From Micrococcales bacterium (lineage in GTDB: Bacteria; Actinomycetota; Actinomycetes; Actinomycetales; Dermatophilaceae), in contig PMJN01000358.1 of assembly GCA_003157445.1 (NCBI GenBank), forward strand, positions 1 to 5,606: DNA of 5,606 bases. The letters run 5' to 3'. The position numbers were made by a program, and so were the translations under genes. Positions 1-5,154 of this stretch are shown here, one piece after another. Numbering within the stretch: the stretch's first letter is position 1; the number at the start of each line of letters is the position of its first letter. The notes below the pieces were generated by a model. The model was not told the DNA's origin and did not search any database. It saw nothing but the letters and a program-made list of their open reading frames with translations.

Positions 1-274
1 TAAGAACTTCCAGATGCCGGGCAGCGGCATCCCCGGCTTTCAGCGCAAGGCGGTCGAGATGGCGGTCGAGGGCATCTACGACCTGCGCCAGCACAAGGAG
101 GAGGTCCTGGACCCGGTCCTGCGCTTCTGGAAGGTCTTCGAGCTGCAGGGGCTGTCCGCCCAGGGTGAGGCGGCCCGCACCGACCTGGCCCACTTCATCG
201 ATGGGCTAGAAAAGCAGGCGCTGCGTTTTGAGGACAAACGCGACACGCTCAGGGCCCGCATGGCGCTTCGCTGA
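1..274 (+). CDS. Acyl-ACP desaturase, C-terminal fragment (start outside window)
   Basis: The reading frame is open from base 2 and stops at TGA 272-274, leaving about 90 C-terminal residues. The fragment starts KNFQMPGSGIPGF, and contains GIYDLRQHKEEV and a VLRFWKVFEL segment, ending in a charged helix rich in Lys/Arg/Glu. These blocks are typical of the C-terminal third of soluble di-iron acyl-ACP desaturases (FA_desaturase_2 family, like mycobacterial DesA1/DesA2 and their streptomycete relatives). Such enzymes insert a cis double bond into an acyl chain carried on ACP, using O2 and reduced ferredoxin, in the cytoplasm. The di-iron ligands (the EExxH motifs) lie upstream of the window, so catalytic integrity cannot be judged. 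Codons for MPGSG at 14 could be mistaken for a start, but the frame continues upstream without a stop and the family continues N-terminally, so this is an internal Met. The gene lies 82 bp before bpa on the same strand; I see no convincing terminator between them, so read-through is possible. Confidence 0.88.
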   Translation, partial: KNFQMPGSGIPGFQRKAVEMAVEGIYDLRQHKEEVLDPVLRFWKVFELQGLSAQGEAARTDLAHFIDGLEKQALRFEDKRDTLRARMALR

Positions 275-356
275 GTCTTGAGCCCGACGCGTTGCTCGTC
301 CCCGGTTTTCTTGGCTGACGCACCGGATCAGCTTGCCACAGTGCAGGATGGGGATC

Positions 357-947
357 ATGAACGCATCCCGCGATGAACAACAGGGCCCAGCTGACCGCAC
401 TCATAGCGACCGGGCCGTGGTCGTCTCCCGAAACGGCAGGAGTGCCGAGCAGTCCGGGGATGACAAGCAGGACCGCGACCCGGCCGAACTCGTGGAGCAC
501 CCCGGAAAGGTGATGCGGATCGCCTCCATGATCAAGCAACTGCTCGAGGAGGTGCGCAGTGCGCCGCTGGACGAAGCTGGTCGCACTCGCCTGGCTGAGA
601 TCCACCGCCGCTCGATCAGTGAGCTGGAGGAGGGTTTGGCTCCCGAGCTGATTGAAGAGCTCGAGCGCATTACCTTGCCGTTCGGCGACGATGCGCCCTC
701 CGATGCCGAGCTGCGCATCGCGCAAGCTCAGCTCGTGGGCTGGCTCGAAGGGCTCTTCCACGGCATCCAGGCCGCGCTCTTCGCCCAGCAGATGGCCGCA
801 CAGCAACAGCTACAGAACATGCGCCGGGCACTGCCACCAGGTGAGCCCGGTCAGGAAGGCGGTCGCGGACAGTCATCCGGTCTCGGCCACGGTATGGCGA
901 ACCGCCCGGACTCTCGTGAGAACGGGACGCCGGGGCAATATCTCTGA
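357..947 (+). CDS. bpa: Bacterial proteasome activator Bpa
   Basis: This encodes a 196-residue homologue of Bpa (DUF2587; Rv3780 in M. tuberculosis, about 174 aa). Bpa forms a dodecameric ring that docks on the 20S proteasome and opens its gate without ATP or Pup, promoting degradation of unfolded proteins and, in mycobacteria, the heat-shock repressor HspR. The conserved four-helix core spans about residues 43-156, with PGKVMRIASMIKQLLEEV, APLDEAGRTRL, the segment SDAELRIAQAQLVGWLEGLF and ALFAQQMAAQQQLQ. A flexible Gly/Gln-rich tail follows and ends in GQYL (193-196), the tetrapeptide that inserts into the proteasome alpha-ring pockets. The N-terminal ~42 residues are polar and variable. Start choice: ATG 357 has AGGA at 345-348 with an 8-nt spacing. 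ATG 348 and TTG 333 are in frame but lack a well-placed ribosome binding site. Its presence implies the host has a proteasome. Family assignment is very secure; the exact start is less so. Confidence 0.95.
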   Translation: MNASRDEQQGPADRTHSDRAVVVSRNGRSAEQSGDDKQDRDPAELVEHPGKVMRIASMIKQLLEEVRSAPLDEAGRTRLAEIHRRSISELEEGLAPELIEELERITLPFGDDAPSDAELRIAQAQLVGWLEGLFHGIQAALFAQQMAAQQQLQNMRRALPPGEPGQEGGRGQSSGLGHGMANRPDSRENGTPGQYL

Positions 948-960
948 AGCACTTTCAGGG
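942..960 (+). terminator. Small hairpin overlapping the bpa stop codon
   Basis: Bases 942-948 (CTCTGAA) can pair with 954-960 (TTCAGGG), with one G-U pair and a 5-nt loop. The stem includes the TGA stop of bpa. There is no T-run after it, so it would be a weak terminator by enterobacterial rules. Actinobacteria often use hairpins without a T-tail, but the stem is short and chance is possible. Confidence 0.25.
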
Positions 961-1220
961 GCATTTCTCGCTTGGCCATTTCTGGGTGCCAGAGCCAACA
1001 ACGGTGACTTGCAGGAAGGTCACCAGAAACACGAGCAGGTACCTAAGGATGGCTGGTAAGGCCAGAAATCACGAGGCTGACCCCACGCCTTCCTGCTGTC
1101 GTTGCGAGCCAGGCTCACGAGTTTCTCTTGATGACGTGTCCCTTCAGTCACAGTTGAACGTAGCTGCGCGGCGGTGCTTGACGAATTGGAGCCGGCAACA
1201 CCTCGCAGCGAATCGGCGAC
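948..1220. other. Convergent intergenic region, no gene recognised
   Basis: This is the 273-bp space between the stop of bpa (plus) and the stop of the PAS-SpoIIE-HATPase gene (minus). Open frames crossing it have no family resemblance and run on into the antisense of the next gene, so I call none. It contains two hairpins (942-960 and 1003-1024) and a loose direct repeat: CCAGAAACACGAG near 1024 and CCAGAAATCACGAG near 1064, differing by one inserted T. A spaced inverted match also exists between ATTTCTGG near 978 and CCAGAAAT near 1064. The likely role is transcription termination from both sides. Confidence 0.5.
1003..1024 (+). terminator. Candidate terminator hairpin after bpa
   Basis: GGTGACTT (1003-1010) pairs with AGGTCACC (1017-1024) around the 6-nt loop GCAGGA. 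This gives an 8-bp stem with one G-U pair. It lies 56 nt downstream of the bpa stop in a convergent gap, the usual place for a terminator. No T-tract follows on the plus strand. On the minus strand the same dyad could also act on transcripts from the neighbouring gene, though it is about 200 nt past that stop. Confidence 0.4.
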
Positions 1221-3092
1221 CTAGCTGTTGGCGCGCCCTGGCGCGATCTCGAACCACACTGTGGACCCCTCGACCCCGCGCGCATGGCCCATGGCATCCG
1301 AGACGGCTGCCACCAGGGCAAGGCCTCTGCCTTGGACGGCGGAGTGGTCCTCGGGTGTGGTGCGAGGTGTGCTCCAGGTGCCGGTGTCTTCGACGGTGAC
1401 CAAGAGCCGGTCGGCAAGTTCCATGGTGACCCTGGCCGGTGTGCCTGCGTGCTGCACCACGTTGGTTACCAGCTCTGAGACGCACATGACCGTGGTGGCT
1501 ATGGTCTCCTGGCTCATGCCCCATGACTCCAGCTGGGCCCGAGCCCACCGACGTGCCCCACGCACGGCTGTGGTGTGCGGCGGAACCAGCACTGAGCTCA
1601 TTTGGTGATCACCGCTGTCGTGTACGACAACCAGCAAGGCGCAGTCGTGCTCCAGGCCTTTGTCCCCGATCAGGGTGTCGACCACGTGCTGGGAGATGCT
1701 GCGAGCAGCCGTCGCGGACATCGCGCTCAGGGCCCCCAACAGCCTCGACTGCCCCTGGGCAAGGCTGCGCGTGCGACCCTCGAGCAGTCCCCTGGTGACC
1801 CCGATCAGGGCGTCGCCATCCTGCAGGACGATCTGGGTGACCGGGCGGGTCCCTCTGACTCCGATCGGGGGCCCCGCCTTGATCTGGGCGAACTCAGCGA
1901 GACGTCCAGAACTGGACTGCGCATTCGGGCTTTGATGACGGACAACTGCCGGTGGGATGTGGCCGGCGCTTGCCAGCGCCAGATCGCCGGTGGCCGGGTC
2001 AAAGATCCCGAGCAGCGCCGTCACGAACAGTTCGCCGCCGAAGCCGGCCTCGGCGGAGTCCTGATCCTGGCCCTGCACAGCTGGCCGGCTCCGGTCCAGA
2101 TGACTGACGAGCTCGTCGAGCGCGATGAAAATAAGATTGGGATCAGAGCTGGTGAGCGTTGCTTTGCGCAGTTCCACTTTCACCTGTTCCATAACCGATG
2201 CCGCCGCGGTGCCGGCGCCCTTTACATCGCCGATGGTGGCGGCAAGTTTGCCGTCCGGCATTGGGAAGACGTCGTAGAAATCACCTCTGGGTGCGGCTTC
2301 GGTGTCGTTCGGCTCACGCGGCGCCAGGGTCACCATCTGGACGTCCGGAAGATGGCGTCGGATGCCCAGGTAACCGATGGACCCCGCGATATCGGGCCCG
2401 TTGATCGGCAGAGTCTGCCCTCTACCTTCTGGGGTGACGAACCGTTGGTCAGGTTTGGAGACGGGCTCCTCCGGTGGCCTGGCGCCTGCCCGGAATCCCG
2501 ACCAGATCAGCGGATGCCGGGCGACCGTTTCATCCCACAGCTCCAGCCCGCACCATTTCGCGCCACCTTGGTCCCCCTGCTGGGCGCCGCCAACCAATAC
2601 CAAGACGGGAGCGACCTCGACGACCACGATCAAGACTCCCAGAACCGAGCCGTCACTGTCCCGAACGGGCGAGTAGCTGCGAGCCAGATAGGCCCAGTCG
2701 GGGTGGGTTCGCTCTCCTGCCTTGAGATCCAGCATCGACCCGTCGTCATGGAAAGCGGGCTGGCCGGCGAAGACGTTGTCAATCGCCTCGCCAAAGCCTG
2801 GATGTGACCAGATCTCGGGCATCACCAGGCAGGCCCGCTGACCCCAGGCACGCGGATGCCTGGCGCCCAGCAGGGCGGCGAACTGGTCGTTGTAGACCAT
2901 CGCGTAGCCCGCGCCGTGACAGTAGGCCATGGGTGCGGTGGCCTCTAGCAGCAGGCGGACGACAGCCTCGACGGCAGGATCCCACTCCTCTTGCGGGCCG
3001 AACTCGCTTTCAGACCATTCGTATTCGGCCGCGAGTTTCGTGCAACCTGCCGCCGGCGGTTCGTCGGCCGCAGGAGGGAATCCTTGCGACAT
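1221..3092 (-). CDS. PAS - SpoIIE/PP2C-like - HATPase regulatory protein, degenerate phosphatase site
   Basis: A 623-residue multidomain regulator. Residues ~25-160 form a PAS-like sensor, with WSESEFGPQEEW, VYNDQFAALLGARHP and YSPVRDSDGSVLGV, as seen at the N-terminus of many actinobacterial SpoIIE-family proteins. Residues ~235-495 are a SpoIIE/RsbU-type phosphatase domain, with RGDFYDVFPMPDG (Asp271, Asp274), IGDVKGAG (Asp289) and a TALLGIFDPATGDLALASAG segment. Residues ~500-620 are an RsbW-like ATPase: N-box SELVTNVVQHAG (Glu540, Asn544), EDTG (Asp569) and GRGLALV. Proteins of this build act in partner switching, the phosphatase dephosphorylating an anti-sigma antagonist and the ATPase domain phosphorylating antagonists or binding a sigma factor. 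Odd points: the usual TDG metal motif reads TRG (Arg434), and the final DD motif reads HD (His482-Asp483), so phosphatase activity is doubtful, whereas the ATP-binding motifs look intact. The usual helical linker after the PAS is replaced by a hydrophobic, Gly-rich stretch. ATG 3092 is chosen because AGGTG (3105-3101) lies 8 nt upstream; GTG 3101 is in frame but has no ribosome site. No sigma factor or antagonist gene is in view. Confidence 0.88.
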   Translation of the reverse strand: MSQGFPPAADEPPAAGCTKLAAEYEWSESEFGPQEEWDPAVEAVVRLLLEATAPMAYCHGAGYAMVYNDQFAALLGARHPRAWGQRACLVMPEIWSHPGFGEAIDNVFAGQPAFHDDGSMLDLKAGERTHPDWAYLARSYSPVRDSDGSVLGVLIVVVEVAPVLVLVGGAQQGDQGGAKWCGLELWDETVARHPLIWSGFRAGARPPEEPVSKPDQRFVTPEGRGQTLPINGPDIAGSIGYLGIRRHLPDVQMVTLAPREPNDTEAAPRGDFYDVFPMPDGKLAATIGDVKGAGTAAASVMEQVKVELRKATLTSSDPNLIFIALDELVSHLDRSRPAVQGQDQDSAEAGFGGELFVTALLGIFDPATGDLALASAGHIPPAVVRHQSPNAQSSSGRLAEFAQIKAGPPIGVRGTRPVTQIVLQDGDALIGVTRGLLEGRTRSLAQGQSRLLGALSAMSATAARSISQHVVDTLIGDKGLEHDCALLVVVHDSGDHQMSSVLVPPHTTAVRGARRWARAQLESWGMSQETIATTVMCVSELVTNVVQHAGTPARVTMELADRLLVTVEDTGTWSTPRTTPEDHSAVQGRGLALVAAVSDAMGHARGVEGSTVWFEIAPGRANS

Positions 3093-3098
3093 CCCAGC

Positions 3099-3120
3099 CA
3101 CACCTACATTTTAAGGTGTG
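3099..3120 (-). promoter_or_regulatory. Perfect 7-bp inverted repeat over the SD and a -10-like box of the PAS-SpoIIE gene
   Basis: CACACCT (3099-3105) and AGGTGTG (3114-3120) are exact reverse complements separated by 8 AT-rich bases. On the minus strand the downstream arm contains AGGTG (3105-3101), the best Shine-Dalgarno for ATG 3092. The spacer contains TAAAAT (3113-3108), five of six matches to a -10 consensus. I see no good -35 at the matching distance. Two readings are possible: a repressor operator covering the -10 box, or an mRNA hairpin that hides the ribosome site. They differ in where transcription starts, and I cannot decide from sequence. Confidence 0.45.
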
Positions 3121-3131
3121 CTTCATGCCGG

Positions 3132-3141
3132 TAGGGCCCTA
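3132..3141. repeat. 10-bp perfect palindrome TAGGGCCCTA
   Basis: TAGGGCCCTA reads the same on both strands and lies about 40 bp upstream of the PAS-SpoIIE start, roughly where a -35 element for the TAAAAT box would fall. It is a possible protein-binding site. A 10-bp palindrome may be chance, so this is noted with low weight. Confidence 0.25.
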
Positions 3142-3145
3142 GAAG

Positions 3146-3168
3146 TCGGGTTTCTGGATCCCACCCGA
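3146..3168. repeat. 6-bp inverted repeat in the PAS-SpoIIE upstream region
   Basis: TCGGGT (3146-3151) and ACCCGA (3163-3168) are exact inverted arms around an 11-nt spacer. It sits 54-76 bp upstream of the chosen start of the minus-strand regulator, a normal distance for an activator or repressor site. It could also fold as a weak RNA hairpin in read-through transcripts. Confidence 0.25.
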
Positions 3169-3198
3169 ACCCTGCAACCTCGCCTCGGCATCCTCTGT

Positions 3199-3216
3199 AG
3201 GCCCAGGTGCGGGCCT
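3199..3216 (-). terminator. Candidate terminator hairpin after the iclR-quinone reductase pair
   Basis: AGGCCC (3216-3211 on the minus strand) pairs with GGGCCT (3204-3199) around a 6-nt loop. It gives an all-Watson-Crick, GC-rich 6-bp stem starting 18 nt after the oxidoreductase stop codon. No T-run follows, as is common in actinobacteria. If it works, the regulator gene downstream needs its own promoter in the remaining ~100 bp, which agrees with the symmetric elements found there. Confidence 0.4.
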
Positions 3217-3234
3217 GACTTCCTTGCGTGTTGT

Positions 3235-4212
3235 TCAGGTGGTGAGCAGTACCTTGCCGATGTTGGCGCCGGCCTCGAGCTCGCGATGGGCTTCGGCAGC
3301 CTGAGCCAGGGGGAAGGTTCGGTGCACGATCGGCTTGACCTCACCGGACTGGATCAACGGCCAGACATGTTCGCGCACCGCGGCCACGATGGCCGCTTTC
3401 TCAGCCAAGGGTCGGCCCCGCAACGACGTCGCGATCACTGCGGCACATTTGCCAAGCAGGGCGCTGAGGTCGAGTTCGGCCTTGACCCCACCTTGGAGTC
3501 CGATGATGACCAGGCGTCCGTTGATCGCCAGGGCGCTGACGTTGCGGGCAAGGTACTTGGCACCGATGTTGTCCAGGATTACGTCAGCTCCGAACCCATC
3601 GGTCGCGTTGCGTAGCACCTCAACGAAGTCCTGCTCGCGATAATTGATCAAGATCTCGGCCCCCAGCTCGCGACAGGCCTGCAGCTTCTCCGCCGTTCCG
3701 GCAGTTACCGCGATGCGGGCGCCGACCGCACGCGCAAGCTGGATCGCCATCGTTCCGATCCCACTGGAACCGCCGTGGATCAGGATGGTCTGACCCACCT
3801 GCAGGTTGGCTGTCATGAAGACGTTGGACCACACCGTGCTGACGACCTCGGGTAGCCCAGCTGCCTCGACCAGCGAGACCCCCTGCGGCACGGGCAGCAG
3901 CTGTGTGGCTGGAACAGCCACCTGCTCGGCATACCCGCCGCCGGAGAGAAGCGCGCACACCTGGTCGCCGACCGCCCAGCCGGCTACATTGCCACCCACG
4001 ACGCTGATGGTGCCGCTGACCTCAAGGCCGGGGTACGTCGAAGAACCGGGTGGTGGGGGGTAGAACCCTTGCCTTTGCATCAGATCCGCGCGATTGACGC
4101 CGGCCGACGCCACCGTGACGAGCACCTCGCCGGTAGCCACTTCGGGTGTGGGCACCTCAGCGAGGACGAGCGCGTCGGCGTCTCCGGGCGTGGGAATCGT
4201 AATGGCTCTCAT
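3235..4212 (-). CDS. PIG3-type NAD(P)H quinone oxidoreductase (zinc-free MDR family)
   Basis: A 325-residue medium-chain dehydrogenase/reductase, the normal full length for the quinone oxidoreductase PIG3 subfamily. The N-terminal GroES-like catalytic domain (~1-120) carries AGVNRADLMQRQGFYPPPPG, the PIG3 signature, followed by PGLEVSG. The Rossmann domain (~125-270) has the nucleotide loop HGGSSGIGTMAIQLA (Gly147-Gly153). The C-terminus ends GKVLLTT, as in relatives. Zinc-binding Cys/His residues of alcohol dehydrogenases are absent, as expected for this branch. Members reduce quinones, often ortho-quinones, or other activated carbonyls with NADPH in the cytoplasm. The natural substrate cannot be read here. 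The start ATG 4212 matches the family's N-terminus (MRAxxIxxPG). GAGG upstream is only 1 nt away, too close for a good ribosome site, so translation is probably coupled to the IclR gene ending 14 nt upstream. That pairing suggests it is the main target of that regulator. Confidence 0.9.
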   Translation of the reverse strand: MRAITIPTPGDADALVLAEVPTPEVATGEVLVTVASAGVNRADLMQRQGFYPPPPGSSTYPGLEVSGTISVVGGNVAGWAVGDQVCALLSGGGYAEQVAVPATQLLPVPQGVSLVEAAGLPEVVSTVWSNVFMTANLQVGQTILIHGGSSGIGTMAIQLARAVGARIAVTAGTAEKLQACRELGAEILINYREQDFVEVLRNATDGFGADVILDNIGAKYLARNVSALAINGRLVIIGLQGGVKAELDLSALLGKCAAVIATSLRGRPLAEKAAIVAAVREHVWPLIQSGEVKPIVHRTFPLAQAAEAHRELEAGANIGKVLLTT

Positions 4213-4226
4213 GCCTCGACGATATG

Positions 4227-4988
4227 TCAGGCTCGACCTCGCACACGACGCGTCAGGTCTGTAGCGGTTCGGATGACTTGCTCGACGATGGTCTGACGCT
4301 GGTCAGCCGTCACTTCCGAAGTCGGATACGTCACGGCGATACCGGCTACCGGATGACCACTGTGGTCGCGTACCGCTGCGGCCACCGAGGCGAAGTCCGG
4401 CGTCACGGTCCCGTCCTCCAAGGCGAAGCCATCGCGGCGAACTCGGGACAGCAGGGCCCGCAGGGCAGGTAGCGTCGTCGGGCCCACGCCGTGGCGCTGG
4501 ACGAAGGCATCGCGCGACGGAAAGAGCGCCCTGACCTGTTGCGGCGGAAGGCAGGCCAACATTGCCAAGCCGCTCGCGGTCAGCTGCGAGGGTAGGCGCA
4601 CGCCCACGTCGCTAACCAGGGGCGGCCGGCCGGGCGCTCGCTCCTCGATGACATAAAGGACGTCACGGCCGTGCAGCACCGCAAGGTGGGCGTTGTGTCT
4701 GGTCGTGTCCACCAGATGAACTAGCAACTGACGGGCGAGGCGCTGCAGTGGAGCCTGCCGGGTGTAAGCCGAACCTAGCTCGAACGCAGCCACACCAAGG
4801 CCGTACCGCCGTTCATCAGCCAGATGCACCACAAACCCCTGATCGCAAAGCACCGTGAGCAGGTGGTAGACGCTGGAGCGTGGCAGGTCGAGGTCGCGGG
4901 CGATGGCAGAGGCAGGCACGGGTTCGGTGTGGCGCGCCAGAAGTCGCAGGACGGCCAGCGCCTGACGAGCGGCGGGGACGTTGGCCAT
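4227..4988 (-). CDS. IclR-family transcriptional regulator
   Basis: A 253-residue protein of normal IclR length. Residues ~5-65 form the winged helix-turn-helix, with VPASAIARDLDLPRSSVYHLLTVL covering helix 2 and the recognition helix in two parts (25-35 and 36-47), then a wing ending RRYGLG. Residues ~78-250 are the effector-binding domain, with LTASGLAMLACLP, LSRVRRDGFALEDG and GHPVAGIAVTYPTSEVT matching the family pattern. Such regulators bind small organic acids or aromatics and act as dimers or tetramers, often repressing themselves and adjacent catabolic genes. The start ATG 4988 is fixed by an in-frame TGA five codons upstream (5003-5001). There is no Shine-Dalgarno before it, so the message may be leaderless or weakly translated. 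A tandem 13-bp repeat sits directly upstream and may be its own operator. It overlaps nothing and is followed after 14 nt by the quinone reductase; a VOC gene is divergent. Confidence 0.92.
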   Translation of the reverse strand: MANVPAARQALAVLRLLARHTEPVPASAIARDLDLPRSSVYHLLTVLCDQGFVVHLADERRYGLGVAAFELGSAYTRQAPLQRLARQLLVHLVDTTRHNAHLAVLHGRDVLYVIEERAPGRPPLVSDVGVRLPSQLTASGLAMLACLPPQQVRALFPSRDAFVQRHGVGPTTLPALRALLSRVRRDGFALEDGTVTPDFASVAAAVRDHSGHPVAGIAVTYPTSEVTADQRQTIVEQVIRTATDLTRRVRGRA

Positions 4989-4990
4989 GA

Positions 4991-5016
4991 GGCAAGTGTC
5001 TCAGGCAGGTGTTTCA
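4991..5016 (-). repeat. Tandem 13-bp direct repeat just upstream of the IclR gene
   Basis: Plus-strand GGCAAGTGTCTCA (4991-5003) is followed immediately by GGCAGGTGTTTCA (5004-5016), with 11 of 13 positions identical. The pair starts 2 bp before the iclR start codon. A site here would block transcription or translation of iclR, so it is a natural candidate for autoregulation. Some IclR-family members (PcaU, for example) use direct repeats, though palindromes are more usual. No experimental support is available from sequence. Confidence 0.45.
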
Positions 5017-5049
5017 GATAAGGGACGTTCCGCCACACGGATAAGCCGC

Positions 5050-5062
5050 GCCAGAGTCTGGC
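5050..5062. promoter_or_regulatory. 13-bp dyad in the iclR-VOC divergent region
   Basis: GCCAGAGTCTGGC is a perfect dyad: 6-bp arms GCCAGA and TCTGGC around one central G. Its place midway between the two divergent start codons, and its size, fit an operator for a dimeric regulator such as the neighbouring IclR protein, whose relatives bind palindromes of about this length. The alternative is chance in GC-rich DNA. I could not find convincing -35/-10 pairs in this 166-bp region. Confidence 0.35.
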
Positions 5063-5142
5063 TGAACCCACCCGTGCGGAGTATTTTCTCGATCAGGTCC
5101 CAGCAGTCTTGGTCAGGGCCCCGTGACAGGGAGCCTGTGGAT

Positions 5143-5148
5143 AAGGAG
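5143..5148 (+). promoter_or_regulatory. Strong ribosome binding site of the VOC gene
   Basis: AAGGAG lies 6 nt before ATG 5155 and fixes the start; the in-frame GTG at 5152 would be only 3 nt away from it. A small dyad, ACAGG-GAG-CCTGT (5126-5138), sits just upstream and could form a hairpin in the leader. Confidence 0.8.
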
Positions 5149-5154
5149 CTTGTG

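Noticed and set aside
333..356. TTG 333 or ATG 348 as the bpa start
   Set aside because: Neither has a well-spaced ribosome site, whereas ATG 357 has AGGA 8 nt upstream; the extra residues have no counterpart I recognise in Bpa.
249..806. A 185-residue open frame on the minus strand
   Set aside because: Antisense to bpa and the desaturase end; the plus-strand proteins are recognisable families and this one is not.
986..1399. A 137-residue plus-strand frame crossing the convergent gap
   Set aside because: Rich in Arg, Cys and Trp, with no recognisable motif, no ribosome site I could see, and half of it antisense to the regulator's ATPase domain.
1664..1810. Direct repeat CCCCGATCAGGG at 1664-1675 and 1799-1810
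   Set aside because: Both copies are in the same reading frame of the PAS-SpoIIE gene and encode DTLIG and DALIG. Each fits its own place in the domain, so it is probably coincidence rather than a mobile repeat.
1602..2807. A 401-residue open frame on the plus strand
   Set aside because: It lies wholly antisense to the PAS-SpoIIE-HATPase gene, whose domains are clear. The translated product has no family resemblance, and long antisense frames are usual in GC-rich coding DNA.
3118..3615. A 165-residue plus-strand frame over the intergenic region and quinone reductase 3' end
   Set aside because: Mostly antisense to the well-supported oxidoreductase; no motif and no ribosome site.
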